From contig DAOTJI010000044.1 of assembly GCA_035448625.1 (NCBI GenBank), forward strand, positions 1 to 21,190: DNA of 21,190 bases, read 5' to 3'. The translations under genes and the position numbers were made by a program. Source of the DNA: UBA8904 sp035448625 (GTDB lineage: Bacteria; Desulfobacterota; Syntrophia; Syntrophales; Smithellaceae). This document shows, in pieces, positions 7,111 through 15,474 of this stretch; within the stretch, counting starts at the first letter, position 1, and each line of letters opens with the position of its first letter. Under the pieces are notes generated by a model. That model was not told the origin of the DNA, did no database searches, and was given only the letters and a program-made list of their open reading frames with translations.

Positions 7111-8496
7111 ATGCGGCCGATTCGTGACATACTGGAAGCGCAAAGCGTCGTCGTGATCGGTGCGTCGCGGGATCAGGAAAAACCCGGCGCGCAGCTTCTC
7201 AAGGTATTGAAGGAAGTGGGCTTTGCGGGCCGCGTGGCCGGCGTCAACCCGCAGGGTGGAGAGGTTTTCGGCGTCCGCTTGTATTCAAATGTGCGGGACG
7301 TGCCGTTTGAAATCGATCTGGCGGTTTTGCTCATTCCGCCCCGTTTTGTTCCGGATGCTTTGCGCGACTGCGCCGTCAAAGGCGTCAAAGGGGCGGTGAT
7401 CTCCGCGGAAGGTTTCGCGGAGACCGGAACCCAGGGCGCTGCCTATCAGGAGGATGTGCGCGCCGTTTTGAAATCCTCCGGCATGAGGGGTTTCGGGCCC
7501 AACACGCTGGGACTGGTCAATACCCAAACCAAACTGACGACGTCTTATTTTGCCGATCCCCGTATGCTTGCGCCCGGAAACATCGGTTTTGCCGCGCAGT
7601 CCGGCATATTTGTCGGCGCGCTTCTGCGGTACCTGAGTTCGCTGGACGGCCTGCATCTTTCCAAGGGCATCGGCCTGGGAAATAAGGTGGACGTCAATGA
7701 ATCGGACGCCCTTTCCTTCCTGGCCGACGATGAGCAGACGAAAATCATCGGCCTGTATCTGGAAGACGTGAAGGACGGGGACCGGTTTGCGAAAAATCTG
7801 AAGAAGGCGACGGCAAAAAAGCCGGTGCTGATCATCAAAAGCGGCCGCACGCAGGCCGGCGCGAAAGCGACCGCTTCGCACACCGCCAGCATGGCGGTGG
7901 AAGATGCCGTATTTGACGGAATCGTGCGGCAGGCCGGCGCGATCCGCCTTCACGCCATTGACGAGTTTGTCCGGACCCTGAAAGGTTTTTTGAACATGCC
8001 GCTTCCGGCGGGCGAACGCCTGGCCTTCGTCACTTACAGCGGAGCGCAGGCGATCATGAGCATCGACACGACGATGGAGCAGGGATTGCAAACCGCAAAG
8101 CTTGCGGAAGCCACACAGGCCAGGATCGGACGCGTGATCGCAACATCCTCCAAGACAAAAAACCCCATTGATATCTTTCCCGACTGGCTGGCCCACGGGT
8201 ATGAGAAAACCATTACGGAAGTGGTGAATGCCCTCCTGGACGACCGGGGCGTTGATGGGATTGTGTTTATTTCTTTTGCCGAAAAGAATCCCGAGGTGTA
8301 TCGGTCCCTGATCGATGTCGTTCAATCGGACCGCCGTAAACCCGTCTTTGCATCGCTTCTGGGAGACAGCCGGGATAAAGCGGCCTGCGAACATCTTTTG
8401 GATTCAGGTGGCCTTCCCTGTTATGATCTCCCCGAGCAGGCCGTCCGTGTCTTCGCCCGCATGCGCCAATACGCCAAAATCAGGGAAAAGATGTAG
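7111..8496 (+). CDS. NDP-forming acyl-CoA synthetase, alpha-type subunit (ATP-grasp part absent)
   Basis: A 461-residue protein with AAAGGAAA upstream of its ATG. Residues 1-130 are a CoA-binding Rossmann domain (VVVIGASRDQEKPG, later AVISAEGFAETG and GPNTLGLVN). Residues about 150-300 and 300-461 are the two succinyl-CoA-ligase-like flavodoxin domains. The catalytic phosphohistidine of the acetate-CoA ligase (ADP-forming) family is visible as His257 in ASHTAS. These enzymes interconvert acyl-CoA + ADP + Pi with acid + CoA + ATP, so in a fermenter or syntroph they can make ATP from acyl-CoA. The nucleotide-binding ATP-grasp (beta) domain is neither fused here nor encoded nearby, so it must come from another locus, or the protein has a different job. 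The motif residue after His-Thr is Ala where Gly is common. It is monocistronic and converges on the AMP-forming ligase. Confidence 0.9.
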   Translation: MRPIRDILEAQSVVVIGASRDQEKPGAQLLKVLKEVGFAGRVAGVNPQGGEVFGVRLYSNVRDVPFEIDLAVLLIPPRFVPDALRDCAVKGVKGAVISAEGFAETGTQGAAYQEDVRAVLKSSGMRGFGPNTLGLVNTQTKLTTSYFADPRMLAPGNIGFAAQSGIFVGALLRYLSSLDGLHLSKGIGLGNKVDVNESDALSFLADDEQTKIIGLYLEDVKDGDRFAKNLKKATAKKPVLIIKSGRTQAGAKATASHTASMAVEDAVFDGIVRQAGAIRLHAIDEFVRTLKGFLNMPLPAGERLAFVTYSGAQAIMSIDTTMEQGLQTAKLAEATQARIGRVIATSSKTKNPIDIFPDWLAHGYEKTITEVVNALLDDRGVDGIVFISFAEKNPEVYRSLIDVVQSDRRKPVFASLLGDSRDKAACEHLLDSGGLPCYDLPEQAVRVFARMRQYAKIREKM

Positions 8497-8800
8497 CCCG
8501 GGACAAGCGGCAAATTTTGCTGTCGGTAACGAAAGCAACGCGATATGCCACAGCGCAGGCGGACAACCAAACCCTCTTCAGGCTGCGCTTCGGTCCTTTC
8601 CGGAGTTCAATGCATGCAAAACGCCTGAGGAACTCCACGCCCGAAAGAAGCGGCCGAAAGACTTCAAATCGCCCGAACGGCGGGGCCATTTTGACCAAAC
8701 CGTGCGTTTTGTTGAGCGAGCGGTCGGAAGAAGGGGAACGGGAACAATTTTCTCGTTGTTCACGCGCTGAAAAACAAGGGATGCCTTTAAAGACTGTTGA
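8497..8800. other. Stretch without a convincing gene
   Basis: About 300 bp between two convergent genes. Several short frames are open on both strands, but none has a good ribosome site and their translations are Arg/Ser/Pro-rich, as expected of non-coding GC-rich DNA. I see an inverted repeat with 7-nt arms (GGAGTTC 8602-8608, GAACTCC 8630-8636) and a small stem (GAACAA 8742-8747, TTGTTC 8756-8761). It may be gene remnant, spacer or an interspersed repeat. Confidence 0.5.
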
Positions 8801-8837
8801 AAAAAGGGGCGCAGGGAGATTCTCCCCGCGCCCCTTT
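8801..8837 (-). terminator. Rho-independent terminator of the AMP-forming ligase gene
   Basis: GGGGCGC (8806-8812) pairs with GCGCCCC (8828-8834), extended inward by GGGA/TCCC around a short loop. On the minus strand the stem is followed by a run of six T. It lies about 37 nt past the stop at 8874. On the plus strand the tail is only TTT, so it may also help end the convergent transcript, less well. Confidence 0.88.
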
Positions 8838-8873
8838 CCGGTTTGGATAGGGTTGACCGGCTGAACGGATCGA

Positions 8874-10709
8874 TCAGGTGCTGTAAAGCGCAATCAGCTG
8901 GTCGCCGTATTTTTTCATGATGTTGCGCCGAATCAGTTTCATGGTCTGGGTCATCATGCCGTTATCGACCGTGAAATCCTCGGTGATGTAAAGAAATCTC
9001 TGGGGAATCTCATATCCGCCGAACGTTTTGCGCAGATGCTCGGTGATTTCTTTGGAGATAAAATCCGTGCATTCCTTGTTGGCAATGGTTTCTTCGCGGG
9101 AGCCCTGCGCCCACGCGGACGTTTTGGGATCGGTCTTCAGCGCTTCAAAGTCCGGAACGACCAGCGCGACGTTAAACAGGCGCCCTTCCCCGTAAACGAC
9201 GGCATTGGAGACATACCTCAAAAGCTTCATCTCGTTTTCGATGGATTCGGGATGCACGTATTTGCCGTTTTCCAGCTTGTATTCGTCCTTGAACCGGCCG
9301 GTGATGTGCAGATAGCCGTCTTCATCGATCCAGCCCCGGTCTCCGGTTCGCACGCCGGGAAACCCGTTCCAGGTATCCGGCATCATGGCTTCCTTGGTGA
9401 CGGCCGGTTTATTGAGGTAACCCTGCATGACCTGCGCTCCGTAAACCACGATTTCGCCGTCCGGACTGTCCTCCCCCACGCGGGATTTGTCGATGACCAC
9501 ACGGGTGTCTTTGAAAGGCTTGCCGACCGTTCCGTATTTGTTGCCCCGCTTGGGCGAATTGTTGGAGATCACGGGCGTGGTCTCCGACAGGCCATAGCCG
9601 TCGTAGGTGGGCACGCCGACATCGGCGAAGAACAGGGCGATTTCCGGCTTCATCATGGCGCCGCCGGTCACGACGTGCTTCAGTCTTCCGCCGAAGATGG
9701 CGCGAATCTGGGAAAAGACCAGGGCATCAAGATCTTTGAATTCCTTTGTTTTTTCCGAAAGCCCCCGGTTTTTGACGGCTTCGGCGCAGGCCGCGTCAAA
9801 GAATTGCTTTTTGACGGGATCCGCCGCCACTCCCTGCTGGATTTTATCGTAGATAATGTTGAAGACGCGCGGCACGGCCGACATGTGAGTAGGCTTGACC
9901 TCGCTGAAATTGATGAGAAGCTTGTCGGCGGATTCGGCAAATGCCAGCGACCAGCCGCCCAGAATGTACGTGTGCAGATCGGCGGTCAGGCCGAAACTGT
10001 GCGCCCAGGGAAGAATACACAAACCCACTTCTTCCGGATCTCCCTCGTCGAAAGTATCGTGACACTCACGGGCGTTGTGGGTCATGTTGCCGTGGTGCAG
10101 CATCACGCCTTTCGGGTCTCCGGTGGTGCCCGAGGTGTAGATGATAAAGGCCGTCTCCGACCAGTGCGGCTTGTAGGAGGGAGCGGGGTTTTCTTTGCCC
10201 ATTTTCTCCAGCGCCGCCAGCGATTTTTCCCCTTCGCCGAAAATAATAAAGACATCCTTTAAGGTCGGCATATCTTTCTTGAACCCCATGACGATGTCAT
10301 AAATGTTCTGATTGCTGACAAAAAGGTACTTGATGCTCGCGTCTGAAATGATGTACTGCCAAACTTTTTGCAGCTCCTTTTCGTACATGGGAACAAAAAT
10401 GCCGCCCAGGCCGTGAGTGGCATTGGCGCACACAAACCATTCCGTGCAATTGCTGACGATGACGCCGACTTTTTCGCCCTTGCTCAATCCCAGCTTATGG
10501 AGAGCGCCGCGCAGGTTGTTCACCCGTTCGGCGACGGCGCCGTACGTCACCCATTCGTATTGGTTTGTGTCCTTGTTCTTGGTGCCGAACAGATTTTTGT
10601 CGGCGTAGCGGACCGCGCTTTCCTCAAAGAGATCGACCAGATTGTTCGGTTTGATGTAATACGCGTCCAGGTTCGCAGACGCACCCTTTCCTGCTGTCGC
10701 TTCTACCAT
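8874..10709 (-). CDS. AMP-forming long-chain acyl-CoA synthetase (FadD15/FAA1-like)
   Basis: A 611-residue enzyme that activates fatty acids as fatty acid + ATP + CoA to acyl-CoA + AMP + PPi, the entry step of beta-oxidation. AAGGAGG lies 7 nt before ATG 10709. ANL-superfamily motifs are all present in order: the phosphate loop YTSGTTGDPKG (191-201), YDGYGLSETTPV (369-380), TGD with Asp457 for ribose binding, GRFKDEYKLENGKYVHPESIE from 471 as the hinge, and Lys591 near the C-terminus as the adenylation lysine. Length and the long insertion between the two substrate-binding motifs fit the COG1022 long-chain group rather than acetyl- or benzoate-CoA ligases; chain length preference cannot be read. 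No signal peptide; cytoplasmic or membrane-associated. It has its own promoter and terminator, so it is a single-gene unit. Confidence 0.93.
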   Translation of the reverse strand: MVEATAGKGASANLDAYYIKPNNLVDLFEESAVRYADKNLFGTKNKDTNQYEWVTYGAVAERVNNLRGALHKLGLSKGEKVGVIVSNCTEWFVCANATHGLGGIFVPMYEKELQKVWQYIISDASIKYLFVSNQNIYDIVMGFKKDMPTLKDVFIIFGEGEKSLAALEKMGKENPAPSYKPHWSETAFIIYTSGTTGDPKGVMLHHGNMTHNARECHDTFDEGDPEEVGLCILPWAHSFGLTADLHTYILGGWSLAFAESADKLLINFSEVKPTHMSAVPRVFNIIYDKIQQGVAADPVKKQFFDAACAEAVKNRGLSEKTKEFKDLDALVFSQIRAIFGGRLKHVVTGGAMMKPEIALFFADVGVPTYDGYGLSETTPVISNNSPKRGNKYGTVGKPFKDTRVVIDKSRVGEDSPDGEIVVYGAQVMQGYLNKPAVTKEAMMPDTWNGFPGVRTGDRGWIDEDGYLHITGRFKDEYKLENGKYVHPESIENEMKLLRYVSNAVVYGEGRLFNVALVVPDFEALKTDPKTSAWAQGSREETIANKECTDFISKEITEHLRKTFGGYEIPQRFLYITEDFTVDNGMMTQTMKLIRRNIMKKYGDQLIALYST

Positions 10710-10790
10710 TGCTGTACCTCCTTGTATTTCTTGATGAATCAGATTATTCGGCTAGTCCTGGCGGGCCTGACCGTTTATCGTTTTTTTATA

Positions 10791-10821
10791 TATATAGTCA
10801 CAACAACGCGCGCGGTGTCAA
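10791..10821 (-). promoter_or_regulatory. Predicted promoter of the AMP-forming ligase gene
   Basis: Minus-strand TTGACA (10821-10816) is followed after 18-19 nt by an alternating TATATATATA run (10796-10787) that offers a -10 box. The leader is about 80 nt. The CGTTGG operator found near the TetR gene is not present here. Confidence 0.5.
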
Positions 10822-10880
10822 CGAAAAAAGCCGTTTTCAGTCCATTCAACCGTGAAGAATTTCTCTGGAGGGTCACCCGA

Positions 10881-12779
10881 TTATGTTTTGAGCATTTCTC
10901 TGGACGCCCGGAGGATACCCTCTTCATCCAGGCCGAGTTCGGCGCGCAGTTCACTCTGCTTGGCGTGTTCGATAAATTCATCCCGGATGCCCAGCCTTCG
11001 GATGGTTATGCCGGTCACATCGTTTTGGGCAAACAGCTCCAGGACCGCGCTGCCGAATCCCCCGTCCAGAACGTTTTCTTCGATGGTCAGAATTTTTTTG
11101 ACGGATGCGGCCGTGTTCAAAATCAGTTCCGCGTCGAGCGGCTTGATGAACCGGGCGTTGATGACTTTGGCTTCGACGCCTTCTTCCGCCAGTTTTTGCG
11201 CCGCCTTCATGGCCGGATGAACGGTGCAGCCGATGGCGATGATCGCCAGATCAGAGCCTTCGCGGAGCACTTCGCCTTTCCCCAGGGGCAGCGTCGAAAT
11301 CTCGCCGTCGAGAGGAACGCCTACTCCCTTGCCCCGCGGGTAGCGGATGGAAACGGGCGAGCCGCAGCCGACGGCCGTTTTGAGCATGTGCCGCAGCTCG
11401 TTTTCGTTTTTCGGGGCCATCATGACCAGATGGGGGAGATTGCGCAGATAGGACAGATCGAAAAGCCCCTGGTGGGTCGCTCCGTCTTCCCCGACGATGC
11501 CCGCGCGGTCCACGGCAAACACAACCGGAAGATTTTGCAGGCAGACATCGTGCAGAATCTGATCGTAGGCTCGCTGCAGGAAGGTGGAATAAATCGCCAC
11601 AACGGGCGCCAGCCCCTGGACGGCCAGGCCCGCGGCAAAGGTTACGGCCAGCTGTTCCGCGATGCCGACATCGTAAAACCGGTTGGGAAATACGCTGCGG
11701 AATCCTTCCAGCCCCGTGCCCTCGCACATGGCCGCCGTGACGGCGACAATCCGGGAATCGGCGGCCGCCAGTTCGGTGATCGTTTTGCCGAAAATTTCCG
11801 TATAAGAGGGAGCGCGATTGGCCGAGGGGAGGGTTTGGCCGGTTTCCACGTCAAAGGGCGCGATGCCGTGGTAGGTCGGTGAATTTTCCTCCGCGAATTT
11901 GTAGCCCCGGCCTTTTTGCGTAATGACATGCACGAGCACGGGGCCTTCCAGTTTCTTGACGTTTTCAAAGTTCTTGAGCAGGTAGTCCAGGCGGTGCCCC
12001 TCCAGGGGACCCACATAGGTGAACCCCAACTCCTCGAACAGCGCGCCGGGAACCACGAAGGTTTTCACCGATTCCTCGATCTGCTGCGAAAATTTTAAAA
12101 TCTGTTCGCCGATGCCGGGAATGCTCTTGAAGAAACTCTTCAGCTCGCTTTTGAAGCGGGTGACCCGGTCGCCGGTCATGATTCTGTTCAAATAGGACGA
12201 GAGCGCGCCGACGTTGGGCGAGATGGACATTTCATTGTCGTTCAGCACGATGATCAGGTTCTTCTTCCGGTCGCCCGACCAGTTCAATCCCTCGAACGCC
12301 ATGCCGGTGGTGAGGGAGCCGTCGCCGATCACGGCGATGATTTTGTTGCGCTCCCCCTTCAGGCACTGGGCTTCGGCAAAGGCCGCCGCCGCCGCGATGG
12401 AAGTTCCGCTGTGCCCGACATTGAACGTATCATAGGGGCTCTCCGACCGCTTCGGGAAGCCGCTGAGGCCGCCGCGTTGGCGCAGCGTGGAAAATTTTTC
12501 TTTTCGGCCGGTGACGATCTTGTGCGCGTAGGACTGATGGCCGACGTCCCAGATCAGCCGGTCCTGCGGCGTGTTGAAGACATAGTGCAGCGCGAGCGTC
12601 AGCTCCACGGTGCCCAGCGACGAGGCCAGGTGCCCGCCGGTGGTCGCAACCGTGGAGATGATCAGGTCGCGGATTTCCCCGGCCAGTTTTTGAAGCTCCG
12701 CGACGGAGAGTCCGCGCAGGTCGGCCGGATCGTTGACTCTGTCCAGCACGCGGTAAGGAATGATTTCCGGAGGTTTCAT
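10881..12779 (-). CDS. dxs: 1-deoxy-D-xylulose-5-phosphate synthase
   Basis: A 632-residue thiamine-diphosphate enzyme that joins pyruvate and glyceraldehyde 3-phosphate, releasing CO2, as the first step of the MEP isoprenoid pathway. It also supplies precursor for thiamine and pyridoxal. Dxs hallmarks from ATG 12779: TTGGHLASSLG with His50, WDVGHQSYAHK with His81, the ThDP/Mg motif GDGSLTTG (152-159) with LNDNEMSISPNVG downstream, and DVGIAEQ carrying the catalytic glutamate of the transketolase-like central domain. A transketolase C-terminal domain ends the protein; length is normal. A TTG at 12791 would add four residues (MQNP). ATG 12779 is preferred although AAAGG sits 13 nt away, rather far; translation is probably coupled to ispA, which stops just upstream. 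It is the last gene of the xseA-xseB-ispA-dxs cluster, a common bacterial arrangement. Confidence 0.96.
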   Translation of the reverse strand: MKPPEIIPYRVLDRVNDPADLRGLSVAELQKLAGEIRDLIISTVATTGGHLASSLGTVELTLALHYVFNTPQDRLIWDVGHQSYAHKIVTGRKEKFSTLRQRGGLSGFPKRSESPYDTFNVGHSGTSIAAAAAFAEAQCLKGERNKIIAVIGDGSLTTGMAFEGLNWSGDRKKNLIIVLNDNEMSISPNVGALSSYLNRIMTGDRVTRFKSELKSFFKSIPGIGEQILKFSQQIEESVKTFVVPGALFEELGFTYVGPLEGHRLDYLLKNFENVKKLEGPVLVHVITQKGRGYKFAEENSPTYHGIAPFDVETGQTLPSANRAPSYTEIFGKTITELAAADSRIVAVTAAMCEGTGLEGFRSVFPNRFYDVGIAEQLAVTFAAGLAVQGLAPVVAIYSTFLQRAYDQILHDVCLQNLPVVFAVDRAGIVGEDGATHQGLFDLSYLRNLPHLVMMAPKNENELRHMLKTAVGCGSPVSIRYPRGKGVGVPLDGEISTLPLGKGEVLREGSDLAIIAIGCTVHPAMKAAQKLAEEGVEAKVINARFIKPLDAELILNTAASVKKILTIEENVLDGGFGSAVLELFAQNDVTGITIRRLGIRDEFIEHAKQSELRAELGLDEEGILRASREMLKT

Positions 12780-12795
12780 CGGGTTTTGCAAGCCT

Positions 12796-13695
12796 TTACG
12801 ATTTTCTTTCCATGATGAAGCGGGCGATCACCCGCAGCGGCAGGGCGCGTGCGTCAAAGGAAGCGATGCAGGTAACGGCCTCTCCGACCTCTTCGGCCAG
12901 CCTTGCTTTGGCCGCTTCGAGCCCCAGCAGCGACGCGTAGGTGACTTTTCCCAGCGCGGCATCGCTCCCGGTGCTTTTCCCCATGAGACGCTCGTCGCCT
13001 TCCACGTTGAGAATGTCGTCGGCGATCTGAAAAGCGATGCCGATGCGGTTCGCGTAGCCGGTCAAGGCCGAAAGCTTCCGGTCGTCGGCTCCCGCAAGCA
13101 TCGCACCGGTCCGGACCGCCGCCGCGATGAGCGCGCCGGTTTTGCGCCGGTGCATGTCCGTCAGGGCATTGATGTCCGGGGCTGGTTTGTTCGTTCGAAT
13201 GTCCAGCATCTGCCCGCCCACCATGCCCGCTGCGCCCGCGGCGAGAGCCATTTCCTGAATCACGGCCAAACGCCTCTCCGCCGCCAGGCGGACTTTTTCC
13301 GCCCGCGACAGCAGTCCGAAAGCCTCCGTCAGGAGCGCATCACCCGCGAGGATCGCCGTCGCCTCGCCGAACACTTTATGGCTGGTGGGCTTGCCGCGGC
13401 GGAAGTCGTCATTGTCCATCGACGGCAGGTCGTCATGGATCAGGGAGTAGGTATGGATCAGCTCCAGCGCGCAGGCAACCGGCATCACCGGCGCCAAATC
13501 CCCGCCGCAGGCTTCCGCGGAGGCCATGCAGAGAATCGGCCGGATCCTTTTGCCGCCGGCGAAAACGCTGTAGCGCATGGCCGCATGCAGTTCCCGGGGC
13601 TCCTGGTTCTCGCCCGGCAGGTAGCGTTCCAGCGACTCTTCCACAATCTTGCGCCGATCTTTCAAATAGGCCTCAAGAAAATCATCCTGTTTCAT
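12796..13695 (-). CDS. ispA: Short/medium-chain polyprenyl diphosphate synthase (farnesyl/geranylgeranyl)
   Basis: A 299-residue trans-prenyltransferase that condenses isopentenyl diphosphate with allylic diphosphates to give farnesyl (or geranylgeranyl) diphosphate for quinones and undecaprenyl carriers. It shows GGKRIRP (48-53), the first Asp-rich motif HDDLPSMDND (87-96) in the bacterial IspA form, and the second, DDILNVEGD (226-234). The start ATG 13695 (MKQDDFLEAY) lies inside xseB and overlaps its end by 14 nt, with AAGAAG just upstream. The longer in-frame start at 13779 would add residues that do not resemble the family. Product chain length cannot be fixed from sequence alone. The overlap and the 16-nt gap to dxs point to one transcript. 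Confidence 0.94.
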   Translation of the reverse strand: MKQDDFLEAYLKDRRKIVEESLERYLPGENQEPRELHAAMRYSVFAGGKRIRPILCMASAEACGGDLAPVMPVACALELIHTYSLIHDDLPSMDNDDFRRGKPTSHKVFGEATAILAGDALLTEAFGLLSRAEKVRLAAERRLAVIQEMALAAGAAGMVGGQMLDIRTNKPAPDINALTDMHRRKTGALIAAAVRTGAMLAGADDRKLSALTGYANRIGIAFQIADDILNVEGDERLMGKSTGSDAALGKVTYASLLGLEAAKARLAEEVGEAVTCIASFDARALPLRVIARFIMERKS

Positions 13696-13921
13696 CTTCT
13701 TGCCCGTCCTGAAACGTCCTGGTTTGCAGGGAGTTTTCTTTTTCCAGCAGCAGCTCCACGCGGCGCTGGGTTTCTTCAAGTTTCGCCGAGCAGAAGCGGA
13801 TCAGGCGAATGCCTTCTTCAAAGGACTTCAGCGCGGCGTCCAGCGGCAGGTCTCCCGCCTCCATCTCCCTCACGATTTGTTCCAGTTTTTCCAGCGCGTC
13901 TTCAAACTTTTCTTTCGCCAT
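13682..13921 (-). CDS. xseB: Exodeoxyribonuclease VII small subunit
   Basis: A 79-residue helical protein matching XseB: FEDALEKLEQIVREME, GDLPLDAALKSFEEGIRL and the tail KLEETQRRVELLLE. Several small subunits bind the long helix of one XseA to form the single-strand-specific nuclease. ATG 13921 has GGGGGAG 8 nt upstream; the in-frame GTG at 13930 overlaps that site and is less likely. Its last 14 nt overlap the ispA start. Length and order (xseA, xseB, ispA) are typical. Confidence 0.94.
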   Translation of the reverse strand: MAKEKFEDALEKLEQIVREMEAGDLPLDAALKSFEEGIRLIRFCSAKLEETQRRVELLLEKENSLQTRTFQDGQEDETG

Positions 13922-13968
13922 TGCTTTCACTCCCCCGGTATTGTTTTGACGGAGCTATCCGCTACGAG

Positions 13969-15294
13969 CTATTTTATTTTCTCCACCCGCGCCTCGATGC
14001 GGCCCAGCGCCACTTGAATGTCAAGCCGGTTTCCCGGCGTCAACAGCTTTGCATCGCGCACGATTTCTCCCTCCGGCAGGCGCCGCGTAATGCTGTATCC
14101 GCGCTGCAGAACGGCCAGCGGGCTCAGGGAGGAAAGCAGCGCGGCGTTTTTCTTGAGCCGTTCGCTGCGCTCCAGGAGAAAACGGTTCCAGCCGCCGCGC
14201 AGGTTTTTCTCCAGGCCGGCAAGCAGCAGGCTGTGTTCGCGGATCCGCCGCCGGGGATCGGCGCCGCGCAGGCGCGCTTCCAGCGGCTTCAGGCGGCCGG
14301 CGACGGCCTCGGTTCGATGCGCCAGGGCGCGCTTCAGCCGTTCGCGCAGATCGTCTACGTGAATGGCGTAATCGGCCAGATAGCGGCGCGGGTCTTTGAA
14401 ACGGGCGGCCAGCGAATGGAGTCGCTCTCTTTGCAGGGCCAGGCAGCGGTTTTGCGAGGCCAGGAGCCGCCGGTACAGGTCGTGCAGAGTTTCCTGTAGT
14501 TCGATTTTGCGGGGGACGACCAGCTCCGCGGCCGCCGAGGGTGTGGGCGCCCGCAGGTCGGCAACGAAGTCGCAAATGGTATAGTCCGTTTCGTGGCCGA
14601 CGGCCGAGACGACCGGAATGGTGGAACGGCGGATTTCTCGGGCCAGCGTTTCGTCGTTGAAAGGGGCAAGATCCTCCAGGGAACCGCCGCCCCGCGCGAT
14701 GATGATCACGTCCACGTCTCCCCAAGCGTGAAGACGGCGCAGGGCTGCGATGATTTCTCCCGCCGCCTCGGCGCCCTGCACGCGGGCCGGTGCGATCAGA
14801 AGATTTACGCAGGGGAAGCGCCGGCGCGTGATGTTTAAAATATCCCGGATCACCGCGCCCGTGGGTGACGTGATCACGCCGATGCGCCGGGGAAGAAAGG
14901 GCAAAGGTTTTTTGAGCGACGCGTCGAACAGTCCTTCGGCGGCCAGTCTGGCCTTGAGCTGTTCGAAGGCTTTTTGCAGAGCGCCCACGCCCTGCGGTTC
15001 CACGGATTCCACAATGAGCTGATATTCGCCGCGGGGCGGGTACGCGCTCAGGCGCGCCCGGCACAGAATCTTCAAGCCGTCTTCCAGGTCGAACTTTACC
15101 GCCCGGACGCCGTAGGGGCGGAAATAAACCGCCCGGATCTGGCTTTTGTCGTCTTTGAGCGTGAAATAGACATGCCCGGACTGGGGGCGGCGCAGATTGG
15201 AAACTTCCCCTTCCACCCAGAGGATTCCGAAGGCCTCCTCCAGAAAGGTTTTAATATTATCGTTTAGTTGTGAAACGGTTAGAACGTTTTTCAT
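13969..15294 (-). CDS. xseA: Exodeoxyribonuclease VII large subunit
   Basis: A 441-residue catalytic subunit of exonuclease VII, which degrades single-stranded DNA from both ends to oligonucleotides and takes part in mismatch repair and damage processing. The N-terminal OB-fold (about 1-100) is recognised by LTVSQLNDNIK, VEGEVSNLRRPQSGHVYFTL and RAVYF. The nuclease core has GVITSPTGAVIRDIL (139-153), IIIARGGGSLEDL with the GGGS loop near 202-205, and SAVGHETDYTI followed by ADLRAPTPSAAAE (230-257). The C-terminal part is a long helical region ending in a YSITR segment. ATG 15294 is chosen because AGGA sits 8 nt upstream and the protein then begins in the usual place; in-frame ATGs further upstream lack a spaced ribosome site. 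First gene of the xseA-xseB-ispA-dxs cluster. Confidence 0.95.
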   Translation of the reverse strand: MKNVLTVSQLNDNIKTFLEEAFGILWVEGEVSNLRRPQSGHVYFTLKDDKSQIRAVYFRPYGVRAVKFDLEDGLKILCRARLSAYPPRGEYQLIVESVEPQGVGALQKAFEQLKARLAAEGLFDASLKKPLPFLPRRIGVITSPTGAVIRDILNITRRRFPCVNLLIAPARVQGAEAAGEIIAALRRLHAWGDVDVIIIARGGGSLEDLAPFNDETLAREIRRSTIPVVSAVGHETDYTICDFVADLRAPTPSAAAELVVPRKIELQETLHDLYRRLLASQNRCLALQRERLHSLAARFKDPRRYLADYAIHVDDLRERLKRALAHRTEAVAGRLKPLEARLRGADPRRRIREHSLLLAGLEKNLRGGWNRFLLERSERLKKNAALLSSLSPLAVLQRGYSITRRLPEGEIVRDAKLLTPGNRLDIQVALGRIEARVEKIK

Positions 15295-15474
15295 CCGCGC
15301 CATCCTGGTTTTTGAACTAGCAGATAATGGAAGGGATGACAAGTTTCAATTCCGCCGAAACGTGCCCGGGTCTTTTGGTCCGAGGCGGCCTGTTTTGCGG
15401 CGGCCCGTCCGGGGTAAATTCCGTTTGCCCGGCCCTGAAGCCTGTGTTAAACATTTTTCCACGGGAGGAACATC

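Noticed and set aside
7285..8394. A 369-codon open frame on the minus strand
   Set aside because: It is antisense to the NDP-forming synthetase, which has a promoter, ribosome site and catalytic motifs.
8517..8864. A 115-codon frame after the NDP-forming synthetase
   Set aside because: There is no ribosome site, the composition is low in structure-forming residues, and it runs through the terminator of the opposite gene.
9036..10262. A 408-codon open frame on the plus strand
   Set aside because: It is antisense to the AMP-forming ligase, whose full motif set is on the minus strand.
10368..11882. A 504-codon open frame on the plus strand
   Set aside because: It runs antisense across two real genes (ligase and dxs) and their promoter gap.
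12760..14499. A 579-codon open frame on the plus strand
   Set aside because: It is antisense to ispA, xseB and xseA, which have clear motifs. The translation is rich in Arg, Gln and Phe without any domain, as GC-rich antisense frames are.
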